From: DASVSE01 sp036399715
GTDB lineage: Bacteria > Bacteroidota > Rhodothermia > Rhodothermales > Rubricoccaceae
Length of the DNA stretch: 40,589 bases
Direction: 5' to 3'
NCBI GenBank assembly: GCA_036399715.1
Contig: DASWMO010000241.1
Location: 1 to 40,589, forward strand
Every line of letters begins with the position of its first letter. The stretch's first letter is position 1. Positions 19,972 through 27,990 of this stretch are shown here, in pieces. The position numbers were made by a program, and so were the translations under genes. Below the pieces are notes generated by a model, which ran no database searches, had not been told where the DNA came from, and was given only the letters and a program-made list of their open reading frames with translations.

Positions 19972-20045
19972 TGCCCACGGGAGGTCTCGAACCTCCGACC
20001 TGCAGTTTAGGAAACCGCCGCTCTATCCGGCTGAGCTACGTGGGC
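19972..20045 (-). tRNA. tRNA-Arg (anticodon CCU)
   Basis: On the minus strand the sequence folds as a complete cloverleaf: acceptor GCCCACG with CGTGGGC, D-arm GCTC/GAGC, anticodon stem GCGGT/ACTGC with loop TTCCTAA (anticodon CCT at 20009-20011), and T-arm GGAGG-TTCGAGA-CCTCC. The 3' CCA is not encoded. It reads AGG codons. It is convergent with the phosphatase gene and divergent from the UMF1 transporter gene. tRNA genes are possible attachment sites, but nothing mobile lies beside this one. Confidence 0.95.
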
Positions 20046-20117
20046 GCAACGCCAAGATAAAGAGGCCGCCTCGGCGTGAGGTGGCGTCTAGCTTCTGCCG
20101 TCGCCTGCCCCGCCCCG

Positions 20118-21440
20118 ATGGAACTCGCCCGCCCCGCCCCGCGCTCCGGCTCGTCCGCGCGCACCGTCTGGGCGTGGGCCCTGTACGACTTCGCCAACTC
20201 GTCGTTCACGACCCTGATCGTGACGTTCGTCTACGCGACGTACTTCACGAAGGGCCTCGTGCTCGGCGCAGACGGCCTGCCGGACGAGATCGCGGGCTCG
20301 GCCCTGTGGAGCCGCGGCGTCGGCCTGACGGCCTTTCTCGTCGCCGTGCTGTCGCCGTTCCTCGGCGCGGTCGCGGACCGGACGGGGACCCGACGGACGT
20401 TTCTGATCGCCACGACGGCCGTCTGCATTGCCGCGACGGTCGGGCTGTTCTTCCCGCTTCCGGGGCAGGCCCTCGCGGCGCTCGCGCTGTTCGTCGTCGC
20501 CAACGTCGCCTTCGAGCTCTCGGGGGTGTTCTACAACGCGTTCCTGCCCGAGATCGCGCCGCCCGAGTCGATCGGCAAGATCTCCGGCAACGGCTGGGCG
20601 CTCGGCTACGTCGGCGGGCTGCTCGCGCTCGTGCTCGCGCTGTTCCTGCTCGTGCTGCCCGAGGCGCCGGTCTTCGGGCTCGACAAGGCCACCGGCGCGA
20701 ACATCCGGGCGGTCTGCCTGCTCGTCGGGGCCTGGTACGCCGTCTTCAGCATCCCGGCCTTTCTCGCGCTCAAGAACGACCGCGTCACGGACCGCCCTGG
20801 CACGGGCGCCATCCTCCGCGCGACGGCCGGCGAGCTTGCACAGACGTTCCGCGAGATGCGCCGCTTCCGCGACGCGTTCCGCTTTCTCGTCGCCCGGCTG
20901 TTCTTCAACGATGGCCTGAACACCGTCTTCGCCTTCGGCGGCATCTACGCCGCCGGCACGTTCGGCTTCACGACGACCGAGATCATCACGTTCGGCATCG
21001 CGCTCAACCTCGCCGCTGGCGCCGGCGCCTTCGGCTTCGGATTCGTCGACGACCGCCTCGGCGGCAAGCGGACGATCCTCATCTCGCTCGTGCTCCTCGC
21101 CGCGGCCACGACGCTCGGGGTCTTCGCCCCGAGCCGCGCGTGGTTCTGGGTCGCCGGCATCGGCATCGGCCTCGCGGCCGGCCCCAACCAGGCGGCGAGC
21201 CGCTCGCTCATCGGCCGCTTCACGCCGCCCGACAAGGAAAACGAGTTCTACGGCTTCTTCGCCCTCACGGGCAAGGCCGCCGCCTTCGCCGGGCCGCTCC
21301 TCTTCGGCGTCCTCACCGAGGCATTCGAGAGCCAGCGCGCAGGCGTCGCGTCGGTCCTGCTGTTCTTCCTCGTCGGCGGGCTGCTGCTGCTGCGCGTGGA
21401 CGAGCGCGCGGGCATCGTTGCGTCGGGCCGCGGCGCCTGA
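20118..21440 (+). CDS. MFS transporter, UMF1/Atg22-like
   Basis: A 440-aa integral membrane protein with about 12 hydrophobic segments. It begins with the UMF1-family opener VWAWALYDFANSSFTTLIVTFVYATYF, followed by the MFS loop ADRTGTRR. The UMF1 family groups bacterial MFS proteins with fungal vacuolar effluxer Atg22; substrate is unknown for most members. ATG 20118 follows a CCCCG leader and gives a family-typical N terminus. Its TGA overlaps the start of mgtE (TGATG), so the two genes are probably co-translated. Confidence 0.88.
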   Translation: MELARPAPRSGSSARTVWAWALYDFANSSFTTLIVTFVYATYFTKGLVLGADGLPDEIAGSALWSRGVGLTAFLVAVLSPFLGAVADRTGTRRTFLIATTAVCIAATVGLFFPLPGQALAALALFVVANVAFELSGVFYNAFLPEIAPPESIGKISGNGWALGYVGGLLALVLALFLLVLPEAPVFGLDKATGANIRAVCLLVGAWYAVFSIPAFLALKNDRVTDRPGTGAILRATAGELAQTFREMRRFRDAFRFLVARLFFNDGLNTVFAFGGIYAAGTFGFTTTEIITFGIALNLAAGAGAFGFGFVDDRLGGKRTILISLVLLAAATTLGVFAPSRAWFWVAGIGIGLAAGPNQAASRSLIGRFTPPDKENEFYGFFALTGKAAAFAGPLLFGVLTEAFESQRAGVASVLLFFLVGGLLLLRVDERAGIVASGRGA

Positions 21441-22837
21441 TGACTCCTCCGCCGATGCAGACCCTGGATTCCCGGCCAGACGAGCGGCTCGACGCCGGCC
21501 GCCTCCGCCTGCTCCGCGACCGCCTCGCGACGTGCGACGCGGCCGAGGCCGCCGCCCTCCTCGAAGCGCTTGACGCGCCCGCCGACCGCGCCGCCGCCTT
21601 CGCGACGCTGCCCCGCGAGGCTGCGGCCGACGCCTTCGAGTACCTCCCGCACGACGCTCAGGCCGCCCTCGTCGCCGACCTCGCCGGCGAGCAGGAGCGC
21701 CTCGCGGACCTCCTGAACACCATCGACCCCGACGACCGGACGGCGTTCTTCGCCGACCTCCCCGGCCCGGCCGTCCAGCGCCTGCTGACGCTGCTGAGCC
21801 CCCGCGAGCGCGCGACGGCCGTCCGCCTGCTCGGCTACCCCGAGGAGTCCGTCGGCCGCCTGATGACGACCGACTACGTGGCCGTCCGGCCGGACTGGAC
21901 GGCCGCCGAGGCCCTGCGGCAGGTCCGCCGCTACGGCACCGACTCGGAGACGATCCACGTGCTCTACGTCGTCGAGCGCGGCTGGCGGCTCGTCGCGACG
22001 GTCGGCATCCGCGACGTGCTCCTGACCGACGGCGAGACGCCCGTCCGCGACGTCATGGACGAGCGCGTGCACGCCCTCGCGGCGACGGACGACCAGGAGG
22101 CCGCCGTTGCCGCGTTCCGCGACGCCGACCGGACGTCGCTGCCGGTCATCGACGAGTCGGGCGTCCTGCTCGGCATCGTGACCGTGGACGACGTGCTCGA
22201 CGTCGCCGAGGCCGAGGCGACCGAGGACATCCAGAAGCTCGGCGGCATGGAGGCCCTCGACGAGCCCTACCTCCAGACGCCGTTCTGGACGCTCGTCCGC
22301 AAGCGGACCGGCTGGCTCGTGGTCCTCTTCGTCGGCGAGATGCTCACGGCGACGGCGATGGGCTTTTTCGAGGCCGAGATCGCGCGGGCGGTCGTGCTGG
22401 CGCTGTTCGTGCCGCTCATCATCTCGTCGGGCGGCAACTCGGGCTCGCAGGCGGCGAGCCTCGTCATCCGCGCGCTCGCCGTCGGCGAGGTGACCGTCCG
22501 CGACGCATGGCGGCTCGTCCGCCGGGAGACGCTGACCGGCCTCGTGATGGGCACGATCCTCGGCGCCGTCGGGGCGCTGCGGATCACGATCTGGGCCCTC
22601 GCCTTCGGCGCGTACGGCCCGCACTGGGCGCTCGTCGCGGCGACGGTCGGGATCTCGCTCGTCGGCGTCGTCCTCTGGGGGACACTCTCGGGCGCCCTCC
22701 TGCCGCTCGCGATGCAGCGCCTCGGCTTCGACCCTGCCGCGTCGTCGGCGCCGTTCGTCGCGACGCTCGTCGACGTGACGGGTCTGGTGATCTACTTCAC
22801 CGTTGCTGCGGTCTTGCTCCGCGGGACGCTTCTCTAG
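21440..22837 (+). CDS. mgtE: Magnesium transporter MgtE
   Basis: A 465-aa MgtE channel-type Mg2+ transporter. Domain order is as in Thermus MgtE: N-terminal alpha-superhelical domain (about 1-130), two CBS domains (about 135-255; GRLMTTDYVAV and TSLPVIDESGVLLGIVTVDDV), then five membrane helices with the pore signature IISSGGNSGSQAA near residue 335. The intracellular domain senses Mg2+ and gates the pore. The ATG shares one base with the preceding stop (TGATG); a second ATG lies five codons later. Co-transcribed with the UMF1 transporter. Confidence 0.95.
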   Translation: MTPPPMQTLDSRPDERLDAGRLRLLRDRLATCDAAEAAALLEALDAPADRAAAFATLPREAAADAFEYLPHDAQAALVADLAGEQERLADLLNTIDPDDRTAFFADLPGPAVQRLLTLLSPRERATAVRLLGYPEESVGRLMTTDYVAVRPDWTAAEALRQVRRYGTDSETIHVLYVVERGWRLVATVGIRDVLLTDGETPVRDVMDERVHALAATDDQEAAVAAFRDADRTSLPVIDESGVLLGIVTVDDVLDVAEAEATEDIQKLGGMEALDEPYLQTPFWTLVRKRTGWLVVLFVGEMLTATAMGFFEAEIARAVVLALFVPLIISSGGNSGSQAASLVIRALAVGEVTVRDAWRLVRRETLTGLVMGTILGAVGALRITIWALAFGAYGPHWALVAATVGISLVGVVLWGTLSGALLPLAMQRLGFDPAASSAPFVATLVDVTGLVIYFTVAAVLLRGTLL

Positions 22838-22842
22838 GGCTC

Positions 22843-23967
22843 ATGGCAACGGTTCAGGATGTCGTGCGGGCGGTGGGCGAGGCGGCGCCGTGGGGGCAGG
22901 CGGCCGAGTGGGACTCGGTCGGGCTCCACGTCGGCGACGCCGCAGCGGCCGTGACGGGCGTCCTCGTCGCGCTCGACGCGACGCCGGCTGTCGTGGACGA
23001 GGCGGTCCGGAGGGGCTGCAACGTGCTCCTCACGCACCACCCGCTCCTGTTCAAGCCCGTCGCGCGCGTGACTGCGGCCGATCCGGTCGGGTCGCTCGTG
23101 CTTCGGATGGCGCAGGCGGGCGTCGCGCACGTCGCAGCCCACACGAACCTCGACGCCTCGGACGCGGGCGTCTCGGTCGCCCTTGCCGGGCAGCTCGGTC
23201 TCGCGAACGTGCGCGTGCTCGCGCCCGAGCCGGGCCGGACGCATCTGCTCACGGTCTACGTGCCCCACGCCGACGCGCAGGCCGTGCGTGACGCGCTGGC
23301 CGGCGCCGGCGCGGGCCGCATCGGCGACTACGACGGCGTCTCGTTCTCGTCGGACGGCGCGGGGCGGTTCACGCCCGGAGCGGGCGCACACCCCGCCATC
23401 GGGACGGTCGGCCAGGCCGAGCATGTGGACGAGGCGCGCGTCGAGGCGCTGGTGCCGGCGTGGCGCGTCGCCGAAGCGCTCGCGGCCGTGCGCGAGGCGC
23501 ACCCGTACGAGGAGCCCGTCGCGTTCGCGCACCCGGTCGCGGGCGTCCGCACGCGCGAGGGCTACGGCGCGCTCGGCGAACTGGCTGCGCCCGAGGTGCT
23601 AGGGGCATTCCTGGACCGAGTCGCGCGCGCACTCGACACGCCGGCCGTGCGGCACGTCGGCGATCCGGCCCGACCCGTCCGCCGCGTGGCCGTCTGCGGC
23701 GGCTCGGGCCTCTCGTTCCTGCCCGACGCCCTCCGGGCGGGCGCCGACGCCTACGTCACGGCCGACGTGACGTACCACCGCTGGTTCGAGGCGCTCACGC
23801 CCGACGGCACGCCGCGGATCGCGCTCGTCGACGCGGGCCACGCCGAGACGGAGCGCGTTGCCGAGGCGCTGCTCGCCGACCTCGTGCGGAACAGCCTCCC
23901 CGGCGTCCCGGTCTTCCGGACGGAGGAGCGGACCGATCCGTCGCGCGTCCACGTCGGCGCCGTCTGA
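22843..23967 (+). CDS. Nif3-like dinuclear metal centre protein (YqfO/GTP cyclohydrolase 1 type 2 family)
   Basis: A 374-aa Nif3/DUF34 protein with the central PII-like insert seen in YqfO types. Metal ligands are visible: LLTHHPLLFKP (His-His) and AHTNLDASDAGV near the N-terminal half; in the C-terminal half VTYHRWFEA and DAGHAETE. The insert (about residues 125-235) includes HPYEEPVAF. Members form hexameric rings; GTP cyclohydrolase activity has been reported for one homologue but the general role is unsettled. The ATG is five bases after the mgtE stop, so it probably belongs to the UMF1-mgtE operon. Confidence 0.9.
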   Translation: MATVQDVVRAVGEAAPWGQAAEWDSVGLHVGDAAAAVTGVLVALDATPAVVDEAVRRGCNVLLTHHPLLFKPVARVTAADPVGSLVLRMAQAGVAHVAAHTNLDASDAGVSVALAGQLGLANVRVLAPEPGRTHLLTVYVPHADAQAVRDALAGAGAGRIGDYDGVSFSSDGAGRFTPGAGAHPAIGTVGQAEHVDEARVEALVPAWRVAEALAAVREAHPYEEPVAFAHPVAGVRTREGYGALGELAAPEVLGAFLDRVARALDTPAVRHVGDPARPVRRVAVCGGSGLSFLPDALRAGADAYVTADVTYHRWFEALTPDGTPRIALVDAGHAETERVAEALLADLVRNSLPGVPVFRTEERTDPSRVHVGAV

Positions 23968-24082
23968 CTCGGTCGCCGGACGTTTCCCGAGAGATCGCAC
24001 GGCCATCCCGAATTCGCGTCGCTCTCAACGACCGCAGCCGCGGCGCGGCGGTACGTTCCGCGTTCCCTGACCCGACCTGCCG

Positions 24083-24844
24083 ATGGCGACCGACACGACG
24101 ACCACGATCGAAGACCAGCTCCGCGCCCTCGTCCGCCTCCAGGCGATCGACTCGCGGATCGACCAGCTCACCAAGCTCCGCGGCGACCTACCGGACGAGA
24201 TCCGCGACCTCGAGGACGAGAAGGCAGGCCTCAACACGCGGCTGGCCAAGATCGACCAGGACAAGAAGGACGGCGAGGTGAACCGCAAGAAGCTCAAGCT
24301 GGACGTCGCCGAGAGCGAGGGCCTCATCCGGAAGTACGAGGAGCAGCAGCTTCAGGTGCGCAACAACCGCGAGTACGACGCGCTCACGAAGGAGATCGAG
24401 GCGCACCGCCAGCGCATCGCGACGAGCCTCGAAGAGATCGAGCGCTTGGAGACGGTCGACGTCGACTCGGTCGAGACCGTCGACACGTCCGGTGACCGCC
24501 TCTCGGGCCTCGACGCGGCGATCGTGGAGAAGAAGGGCGAGCTGGAGCGCGTCGTCGAGGAGACACGCGTCGAGCAGGAGGGCTACGAAAAGCAGCGCGC
24601 GGCGGCCGTCGGCTTTATCGAGGACCGCTACCTGCGCGCCTACGAGCGCCTGCGGAGCCGCCTGCGCGACGGCCGCGCGGTCGTCCCGATCGAGCGCGGT
24701 GCCGCGGCCGGCTTCATGGTGCCGCCGCAGCGGCAGGTCGAGATCCGCCAGCGCGACCGCATCATCGTCTCGGAGCACGACGGCCGCATCCTCGTCGACG
24801 ACGCGCTCTTCCAGGAGGTCTCGGCCGAGGTTGACGCGGACTGA
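24083..24844 (+). CDS. CT398-like coiled-coil protein with degenerate zinc ribbon
   Basis: A 253-aa protein of the DUF164/zf-RING_7 family. Residues ~10-185 are a long charged coiled coil (QLRALVRLQAIDSRIDQL at the start, then Glu/Lys-rich heptads). The C-terminal module has the order of a C4 zinc ribbon (VVPIERGAAAGFMVPPQRQVEIRQ, then IIVSEHDGRILVDD), but the four Cys positions are Ala, Gly/Phe, Ser and Asp. So zinc binding is lost while the scaffold, including PPQRQ, is kept. Chlamydia CT398 has been linked to sigma-54 and secretion; function here is unknown. The start follows a leader ending TGCCG. rnpB follows on the same strand. Confidence 0.82.
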   Translation: MATDTTTTIEDQLRALVRLQAIDSRIDQLTKLRGDLPDEIRDLEDEKAGLNTRLAKIDQDKKDGEVNRKKLKLDVAESEGLIRKYEEQQLQVRNNREYDALTKEIEAHRQRIATSLEEIERLETVDVDSVETVDTSGDRLSGLDAAIVEKKGELERVVEETRVEQEGYEKQRAAAVGFIEDRYLRAYERLRSRLRDGRAVVPIERGAAAGFMVPPQRQVEIRQRDRIIVSEHDGRILVDDALFQEVSAEVDAD

Positions 24845-24910
24845 CGTGGCGCCCCGCCTCTTCCGGCGGGTGAAGGATTGGCCCGAAGGGGCTCGGCGGC
24901 CGGTCTCTGC

Positions 24911-25408
24911 GTGCAGGGGCCGGCCGCGCTGCGTATCGTGGCCGGGCGTCGGCCGGGCCGCCGCGCGGCTTTGAGCGCTTCGGCGCGACGGGCCGTGAGG
25001 AACGTCCGGACACCACAGGGCGCCGCGCCCCGCCAACAGCGGGGGCGTCTCGCGACCGCCTCGGCGGGCCGGGGCGACGGCACGTGCAACAGAGAACAGA
25101 CCAGCCGATGGGCCGGCTCGCCCCTCGGGACGGACAGCCACAGGTGATGGGTGAAACGGTGGGGTAAGAGCCCACCGGCGCGTCGGGCAACCGGCGCGGC
25201 CAGGCAAACCCCGCGGGGTGCAAGGCCAAACAGGGTCGTCCCCTCCAGCTCTGCGGCCCGCAGAGAGCGCCGGTCCGCCGGGGCTGACGGCCCGGGTAGG
25301 CCGCTCGAGGCCGCGCGCAAGCGCGGTCCCAGATAGATGGCGGCACATCGGGGAAGCGTGCGACCGCCGCCCCGAGGACAGAATCCGGCGTACAGGCCGG
25401 CGCACGTC
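24911..25408 (+). ncRNA. rnpB: RNase P RNA (bacterial class A)
   Basis: The catalytic RNA that matures tRNA 5' ends. Conserved blocks appear in the right order: GAGGAACGTCCGGACACC (P4 5' strand, about 24997), CAGAGAACAGACC, GGTAAGAGCCCACCGG, AGGCAAACCCC, and GACAGAATCCGG-TACAGGCCGGC at the 3' end. The outer P1 helix is GTGC...GGCCGGCC (from 24911) with GGCCGGCGCAC (to 25405); both ends are therefore approximate to a few bases. It lies about 65 bp after the CT398-like gene and is followed by a strong hairpin. Confidence 0.93.
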
Positions 25409-25415
25409 GCCAGAC

Positions 25416-25444
25416 CGCCCCGCCCGGCCCGTCCGGGCGGGGCG
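25416..25444 (+). terminator. Terminator of rnpB
   Basis: A perfect 12-bp GC stem (CGCCCCGCCCGG with CCGGGCGGGGCG, five-base loop) follows the RNase P RNA directly, then CGTTTGCGTT. The T-run is short. Confidence 0.75.
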
Positions 25445-25474
25445 CGTTTGCGTTCGAACGTCTGCCGCCCTGCC

Positions 25475-25858
25475 CTACTCCGCCGGGATGACCTCAAAGC
25501 GCCCCGTCCGAATGCTACCCGGCTCGCCACGGTCGAGCGCGATGACGTACGTGCCGGCGGCGAGAGTGGCCGGGAGTTGATACCGGAATGGGACGGACTG
25601 GCCAGGCTGGATGATCGCCAGAACGTCCAGGCAGGCCGGGTCGTCGGGACGCGGCGTGTTCGCGTCCAGGCCGATAAGGACCAGGCACGGGCCGTACGAC
25701 TGCTCCTGGCCCGTGTCGTTGTCGAGCACGAGGAGGGCCTCGTCGCCGGCAGTGAACCGCGTCTGGTTGACAACGAGTTCGAGCCTGCTCGTACGTCCAT
25801 CGTGGGCGTCGCAGCCGGCAATGGCCAGCAGGGCGACAAACGGGATGAGGTGGCGCAT
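25475..25858 (-). CDS. Hypothetical lipoprotein (127 aa)
   Basis: No named family. It has a signal peptide with lipobox AIAGC (Cys at residue 16). The mature part looks like an all-beta, Ig-like or BsuPI-type domain: LELVVNQTRFTAGDEALLVLDNDTG, then PGQSVPFRYQLPATLAAGTYVIALDRG. Two internal Cys flank a proline-rich loop and may form a disulfide. It lies downstream of secG on the same strand, but a large hairpin at 25935-25970 separates them, so it is probably a separate transcript. Confidence 0.7.
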   Translation of the reverse strand: MRHLIPFVALLAIAGCDAHDGRTSRLELVVNQTRFTAGDEALLVLDNDTGQEQSYGPCLVLIGLDANTPRPDDPACLDVLAIIQPGQSVPFRYQLPATLAAGTYVIALDRGEPGSIRTGRFEVIPAE

Positions 25859-25934
25859 GACGCGAGCGGCGGGTGTGTCCCAACCTCGCTTTGTGCTTGA
25901 CCTGCGACAAGGTCAATCCTCGGTCCCAGAATGA

Positions 25935-25970
25935 CAGACGCCGCGCGCTCCTCGGAGCACGCGGCGTCTG
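25935..25970 (-). terminator. Terminator hairpin after secG
   Basis: An 11-bp perfect stem (CAGACGCCGCG with CGCGGCGTCTG) continues past one mismatch into GCTCC/GGAGC with a two-base loop. It starts 19 bases after the secG stop codon. No T-tract follows on the minus strand. Confidence 0.6.
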
Positions 25971-25989
25971 GTAAGACGGTGCGAGGCAC

Positions 25990-26469
25990 TTACGGGGCCG
26001 GCGGCGCGGCGGGCGGCGGAGGTGCAGGCGAGGCGGGGGTCGCCTGGGGGGCCTGCTCGCCGGCGGGGGCACCGTCGGGCGTCGCGGCCGAGCCGGGGGC
26101 CGTCGTCGCGCCGCCCGGGCCGGGGATCGCGGTGCCGGGGGCAGTCGTGCCGGGGGCCGCCGTGCCCGGAGCCGTCGGGGCGACGCTGCCGGCGGGGAGT
26201 TCGTCGGCGCGCTCCTGGAGGATGCTCCCGCCGACGCCCTGGCGCGGGATCACGAAGGCCGTGAGCACGCAAAGTCCCAGGAAGAGCCCTCCGAGCGTCC
26301 ACGTGGCCTTCTCGAGAAAGTCCGGCGCCTGCCGCGCGCCGAGGATCTGGGTCGTCTGGCCGCCGGAGGCGATGCCGGCGAGGCCGCCGCCCTTGCCGTT
26401 CTGGAGCAGGATCACGATGCCCATCAGGAGGGCGACGACGACGATGAGGACGATCAGAAACGTAAACAT
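25990..26469 (-). CDS. secG: Protein translocase subunit SecG with long Ala/Pro-rich tail
   Basis: SecG, an inner-membrane partner of SecYE that aids protein export. Residues 1-20 form the first membrane helix (FTFLIVLIVVVALLMGIVILLQ), followed by the conserved cytoplasmic loop QNGKGGGLAGIASGGQTTQILGAR and a second helix near 54-75. Ordinary SecG ends soon after; this one continues for about 75 residues of Ala, Pro, Gly and Thr (to residue 159), a feature seen in some Bacteroidota/Rhodothermota SecGs. The tail is probably disordered. A terminator-like hairpin follows. Confidence 0.92.
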   Translation of the reverse strand: MFTFLIVLIVVVALLMGIVILLQNGKGGGLAGIASGGQTTQILGARQAPDFLEKATWTLGGLFLGLCVLTAFVIPRQGVGGSILQERADELPAGSVAPTAPGTAAPGTTAPGTAIPGPGGATTAPGSAATPDGAPAGEQAPQATPASPAPPPPAAPPAP

Positions 26470-26584
26470 GGCCGGGCGGTCTGGGATCGGGCAAGCTAGC
26501 GCCGGACGCGCCGCCGCGCGTGCCCAAAGGGACGTGAAGACCGCGCCGCGGCGCGGCGGCCAGGGCTGGACGGCATCTTGGGGA

Positions 26585-26604
26585 AGACGCGCCGTGGCGC
26601 GTCT
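26585..26604 (-). terminator. Hairpin directly after the Nudix gene
   Basis: AGACGCGCC-GT-GGCGCGTCT is a perfect nine-base inverted repeat abutting the Nudix stop codon. The two-base apex means the real loop is larger. A terminator role is likely but no T-tract is present. Confidence 0.4.
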
Positions 26605-27162
26605 CTACGGGTGCTCCGCGGCCCCCCGGCTCGCAAGGACGGCGTCGGCGAGCAGGAGCGCGAGGGCCGTCTTGCCGTCGGCGATGTCGCCGCGCCGCGC
26701 CATCGCGACGGCTTCGGTGATCGGCATCCGGACCGGCACGACGTGCTCGTCGTCGTCGGTCGTGCCGGACGCGTCCTCGATGCCCTCGGCGAGGAACAGG
26801 TGGATGACCTCGTCGCTGTAGCCGATCCCGGGGTACGTCGGCCCGAGCGGCGTCCAGCGGGTCGCCTGCAACCCGACCTCCTCGGACAACTCGCGGGCAG
26901 CGGCCGTCTCGGGCGTCTCGCCCGGGTCCAGCTTGCCCGCCGGGACCTCGAGAAACTCGCGGCGCGGCGGGTAGCGGTACTGGCGGATGAGCACCGTCGT
27001 GCCGTCGGCGTAGAGGGGCACGACGGCTGCGGCGCCGGGGTGCTCGATCCACTCGCGGACCGACTCGCCGCCGCCGGGCGTGCGGACGCGGTCGCGGCGG
27101 ACGTGCAGAAGGGCGCCGTCGAAGACGGGTTCGGTCGAGAGCGTGTGCTCGGTGAGGTCCAT
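26605..27162 (-). CDS. Nudix hydrolase, ADP-ribose pyrophosphatase-like
   Basis: A 185-aa Nudix enzyme. The Nudix box is intact: GKLDPGETPETAAARELSEEVGL (G-x5-E-x7-R-E-x-x-E-E-x-G), preceded by VLIRQYRYPPRREFLEVPAG, which is typical of ADP-sugar pyrophosphatases that act as dimers. It would hydrolyse ADP-ribose or a related nucleotide sugar; specificity is not certain. ATG 27162 is chosen over longer frames that run into birA on the other strand. It is divergent from birA with only 36 bases between start codons. Confidence 0.9.
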   Translation of the reverse strand: MDLTEHTLSTEPVFDGALLHVRRDRVRTPGGGESVREWIEHPGAAAVVPLYADGTTVLIRQYRYPPRREFLEVPAGKLDPGETPETAAARELSEEVGLQATRWTPLGPTYPGIGYSDEVIHLFLAEGIEDASGTTDDDEHVVPVRMPITEAVAMARRGDIADGKTALALLLADAVLASRGAAEHP

Positions 27163-27198
27163 CGGGCGGCAGAGGGTCGGGGCCGGTAGTTTCGCACC

Positions 27199-27990
27199 AT
27201 GCCGACGCTTCCGTCTTCCCTCCCCGCTCTGCCGCACCCCGCCGCGCGACGCCCGCTCGGGCACCCGGCGCGCCACCTCGCCGACGTCGGCTCGACGATG
27301 GCCGAGGCGGCGGCGTGGGCGGACGCGCCGCACGGCGCGCTCGTCGTCGCGGAGACGCAGTCCGCGGGCCGCGGCCGCCACGGGCGCGTGTGGCAGGACG
27401 AGCCCGGCGCGAGCCTCTTGCTGTCGATCGTGCTACGGCCTCGGCTCGCGCCCGAGCGCCTCGGCCTCGTCGGGCTCGCGGCCGGCCTCGCGCTCGCCGA
27501 GACGGCCGAGGCGTTCGGGGCGACGGCCGCTCTGAAGTGGCCCAACGACGTCCTCGCAGCCGGTCCCGACAGGCGCCTCGCCAAGCTCGCCGGTGTCCTC
27601 GCCGAGGCGTCGTGGGCCGGCGCCGTGCCCCGCGTCGTGCTCGGGGCCGGCCTGAACGTGCGCCAGAGAGCGTTCCCGGACGACCTCGCCGGGACCTCGC
27701 TCCGGATCGCAACCGGCCGGGACATCGAACGCCTCGCCCCGCTCGGGCCCTTCCTCGACGCCTTCGCCATCCGCCTGGACGACGCGGAGCGGGCTCCGGC
27801 CTCGTTCCTGGCCGCCGTCGAGGCGCGCCTCGTCGGCATTGGGGAGCCGTGCACGGTGGCCTTCCCGGGGACGGACCGCCCCGCACTCGCGGGCACAGCC
27901 GCAGGCCTCGCGCCCGACGGTGCGCTCCGCGTGGCGACACCCTTAGGCGAGCAGACCGTCCACGCGGGCGAAGTCACGCTCGCCCGGTGA
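27199..27990 (+). CDS. birA: Biotin--[acetyl-CoA-carboxylase] ligase
   Basis: A 263-aa biotin protein ligase that attaches biotin to the carboxyl carrier protein of acetyl-CoA carboxylase. Motifs: the biotinyl-AMP loop AGRGRHGRVWQDEPG near residues 56-70, the KWPNDV block near 113-118, and the GAGLNV strand. It lacks the N-terminal DNA-binding domain of E. coli BirA, so it is a class I ligase without a repressor role. Its stop codon overlaps the coaX start as GTGA. Confidence 0.92.
   Translation: MPTLPSSLPALPHPAARRPLGHPARHLADVGSTMAEAAAWADAPHGALVVAETQSAGRGRHGRVWQDEPGASLLLSIVLRPRLAPERLGLVGLAAGLALAETAEAFGATAALKWPNDVLAAGPDRRLAKLAGVLAEASWAGAVPRVVLGAGLNVRQRAFPDDLAGTSLRIATGRDIERLAPLGPFLDAFAIRLDDAERAPASFLAAVEARLVGIGEPCTVAFPGTDRPALAGTAAGLAPDGALRVATPLGEQTVHAGEVTLAR

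Noticed and set aside
19972..20045. tRNA-Arg as an integration site
   Set aside because: Both sides are ordinary core genes and no repeat of its 3' end was seen nearby.
26541..26556. 16-base palindrome CCGCGCCGCGGCGCGG
   Set aside because: Pure G/C alternation in very GC-rich DNA; expected by chance and without loop.
25913..27940. 675-codon minus-strand frame across secG, the Nudix gene and birA
   Set aside because: Arg/Pro-rich low complexity, spanning three well-supported genes in other frames.
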